A stretch of DNA of 64,000 nucleotides from an uncultured Trichococcus sp. (lineage in GTDB: Bacteria; Bacillota; Bacilli; Lactobacillales; Aerococcaceae): assembly GCF_963667775.1 (NCBI RefSeq), contig NZ_OY764015.1, forward strand, positions 1,567,168 through 1,631,167, given 5' to 3'. This document shows, one piece after another, positions 62,475-64,000 of the stretch (positions are counted from its first letter, which is position 1; each line of letters begins with the position of its first letter). The position numbers and the translations under genes were made by a program. The notes below the pieces were generated by a model that had not been told where the DNA came from, did not search any database, and saw nothing but the letters and a program-made list of their open reading frames with translations.

Positions 62475-63353
62475 TTAAATTGAGTTGTGTGTATCAAAAC
62501 CGATGCGTTTGCCCATATTGTGCACTTGGTGGCCTTTTTCGAAGTTGGAGTTCTTTTGGATGCGTGTGATCATTTCCAATTCCTGATCGGTCAGGTTGAA
62601 GTCGAAGATGTCGATATTCTCTTTCATGCGGTCGGCATCCTTCGTTTTCGGTATCGGAATGATATCGCGCTGCACACACCATTTCAACGCGATCTGCACC
62701 GGTGATTTGCCGTATTTTTCGCCGATCTTGATGACTCTGCCTTCGGTGTTGATCCGGCCTTTCGCCAATGGGCTGGAAGCCATCATCAAGATATTGTTGT
62801 CGTAACAGAAGTCATCGACGACTTCCATACTGTTGTAAGGGTTGATCTCGATTTGGTTGACGGCTGGTTTGATCCGGCAAGTATCCATTAATTGCGTCAG
62901 ATCGCCGCGCATGAAGTTGGAAACACCGATACTGCGGACGATGCCGGAGTCCTTGGCGTCTTCTAAAGCTTTCCACGTTTCCGCATTGACACTGTCACTG
63001 CTGCTAGGCGAATGGATCAGGAACAAGTCGATGTATTTCAGTCCGAGACGGTCATAACTGGCTCGAATCGCGTCTGTTGCTTTCTCAAAGCCCATGTCGT
63101 CTTTCCAGATTTTGGTGACGACAAAAATGTCATCTCTGGAAATGCCGGCATTGATCGCTTTTTGGATACCGCGGCCTACTCCGACTTCATTATCGTACAT
63201 GCTGGCTGTGTCGATCAGGCGGTACCCACGCATGATGGCCATGAAGACCATTTCTTCGGCTTCACCATCGCTCACATTCCAAGTGCCGTATCCGATTCCG
63301 GGGATTGTAAAACCATCATTCAAAGGCATTCTGTCCATTAAGCTCTTCACCAT
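62475..63353 (-). CDS. Aldo/keto reductase
   Basis: A 292-residue NADPH-dependent reductase of carbonyl compounds. The TIM-barrel motifs are clear: GFTIPGIGYGTWNV, YRLIDTASMYDNEVGVGRGI (catalytic Asp and Tyr), the Lys in VVTKIW, and the His in LFLIHSPSS, plus IGVSNFMRGDLTQL and VQRDIIPIPKTKDADRMKEN for cofactor binding. The ATG at 63353 follows GAAGGAG; an upstream GTG at 63365 overlaps the ribosome site. It is monocistronic. Confidence 0.93.
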   Translation of the reverse strand: MVKSLMDRMPLNDGFTIPGIGYGTWNVSDGEAEEMVFMAIMRGYRLIDTASMYDNEVGVGRGIQKAINAGISRDDIFVVTKIWKDDMGFEKATDAIRASYDRLGLKYIDLFLIHSPSSSDSVNAETWKALEDAKDSGIVRSIGVSNFMRGDLTQLMDTCRIKPAVNQIEINPYNSMEVVDDFCYDNNILMMASSPLAKGRINTEGRVIKIGEKYGKSPVQIALKWCVQRDIIPIPKTKDADRMKENIDIFDFNLTDQELEMITRIQKNSNFEKGHQVHNMGKRIGFDTHNSI

Positions 63354-63490
63354 GATAACCCACACTCCTTCTACTTATTACCTTAAGTGTAACGCAATTC
63401 CGCCAGAAACACAAAAATTATTGATGCGCTTACATAACAAACCGGAGGGAAAGTTATTCCCCTTAGTCTCAGCATAATCGGAGCACACAC

Positions 63491-64000
63491 CTACAGTGCT
63501 TCGGAGACCGATCCGTTCGTCAATGTCACTACAACCATTTCCGGACGGTTATTGATGCGGAACGGGAAGGATGACCCGCCGATGCCCCGGCTGACGATCA
63601 GTTTCTTTTCCGGATCCGCGGGCAACAGATAGACCCCTTCGGTATGCTTCGGCATCCGGCCTTGGCCCGGCGCATAGAGTCCGCCCAGTCGAGGGATGCG
63701 GATCTGGCCGCCGTGCGCATGCCCGGCGAATGTGAGGTCAGCAGATTTCTCCGGATCGGCATGGTACTTCAGGAAATGTTCGGGGCGATGAGCCAGCAAG
63801 AGGCAGGTCTGGCCTTGCCAATCTTTGCGGAGCCGGATCTTTTTCAGGAAGTCCTTCGTGACCCTTTGCATGGCCGAGCTTTTATCGCTCAAACCCATGA
63901 TGACGACAGGCTTGCGTCCTTGCGCCAGGACACTGATCGCTTCATCATCCAGAAAGCGGATACCGGTTTTCTTGTACAGACCGACCGCTATATCGAACAT
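63491..64000 (-). CDS. Metallophosphoesterase, C-terminal part (runs off the window)
   Basis: The last 169 residues of a calcineurin-like phosphoesterase of the YkuE/YaeI type; the N-terminus lies beyond 64000. LLAHRPEHFLKYH and FAGHAHGGQIRIPRLGGLYA are the conserved metal-binding C-terminal motifs with His pairs. Family members often have an N-terminal membrane anchor and hydrolyse UDP-sugar lipid or other phosphoesters. The window edge prevents a start call. Confidence 0.88.
   Translation of the reverse strand: MFDIAVGLYKKTGIRFLDDEAISVLAQGRKPVVIMGLSDKSSAMQRVTKDFLKKIRLRKDWQGQTCLLLAHRPEHFLKYHADPEKSADLTFAGHAHGGQIRIPRLGGLYAPGQGRMPKHTEGVYLLPADPEKKLIVSRGIGGSSFPFRINNRPEMVVVTLTNGSVSEAL

Overview
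This 64 kb window looks like a low-to-mid GC Firmicute of the Lactobacillales, most likely Carnobacteriaceae and Trichococcus-like. That placement is an inference from PTS-heavy sugar loci, OpuA, ScrA/ScrB, AGGAGG ribosome sites and gene content; no rRNA or core marker is present to prove it. Most of the window is accessory carbohydrate metabolism, separated by unusually repeat-rich intergenic regions. No phage, plasmid or CRISPR region is seen. The only transposon gene is an IS200-type tnpA.

Layout. 0.5-2.7 kb: M29 aminopeptidase, small membrane protein, a candidate structured RNA, tRNA-Arg(CCU). 3.2-9.4 kb: sucrose/raffinose-type locus (GH36 alpha-galactosidase, GH32 sucrose-6-P hydrolase, PTS EIIBC) with a divergent AraC regulator. 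10.2-11.5 kb: PlcR/Rgg-like regulator facing a 56-residue exported pro-peptide gene, a probable quorum-sensing pair. 12.4-15.7 kb: guaC, LysR regulator and YeiH exporter. 16-18.7 kb: RpiR regulator, stand-alone MgsA_C-domain protein and a PTS EIIC. 19.4-21.5 kb: RelBE-type toxin-antitoxin pair and a NERD nuclease-like protein. 22.3-30.9 kb: GH78-like enzyme, DUF624 protein, ABC sugar importer, and a YesM/YesN two-component system. 31.3-37.1 kb: DUF1538 membrane protein, lipoprotein, TetR plus fused ABC exporter. 37.4-40.4 kb: OpuA glycine-betaine importer. 41.2-44.1 kb: second ScrB/ScrA pair. 44.5-46.4 kb: IS200-like element and a cysteine-synthase-like enzyme. 46.7-50.9 kb: beta-helix protein, LCP protein and leucine-rich lipoprotein. 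51.4-59.5 kb: AEC transporter, truncated alpha-carbonic anhydrase, and an arabinan-type locus (DUF624, GH43, ABC importer, LacI regulator). 59.9-64 kb: DEAD-box helicase, Gfo/Idh oxidoreductase, aldo/keto reductase and a partial metallophosphoesterase.

How it works together. The sugar loci share a plan: extracellular capture by PTS or by a lipoprotein-dependent ABC importer lacking its own ATPase, intracellular hydrolysis, and a local one- or two-component regulator.

The most unusual feature is non-coding. At least five sequence families of hairpin-forming tandem repeats fill the gene-free gaps, mostly downstream of genes. Measured start to start, the main family keeps an exact 52-bp period in seven arrays, with no length change between neighbouring units. 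A second family has a period of exactly 104 bp, a third 52, and two others 50-52. A fixed pitch of about five DNA helical turns, shared by unrelated sequences, is the best candidate here for an undescribed system. The PlcR/PapR-like peptide pair is the second.
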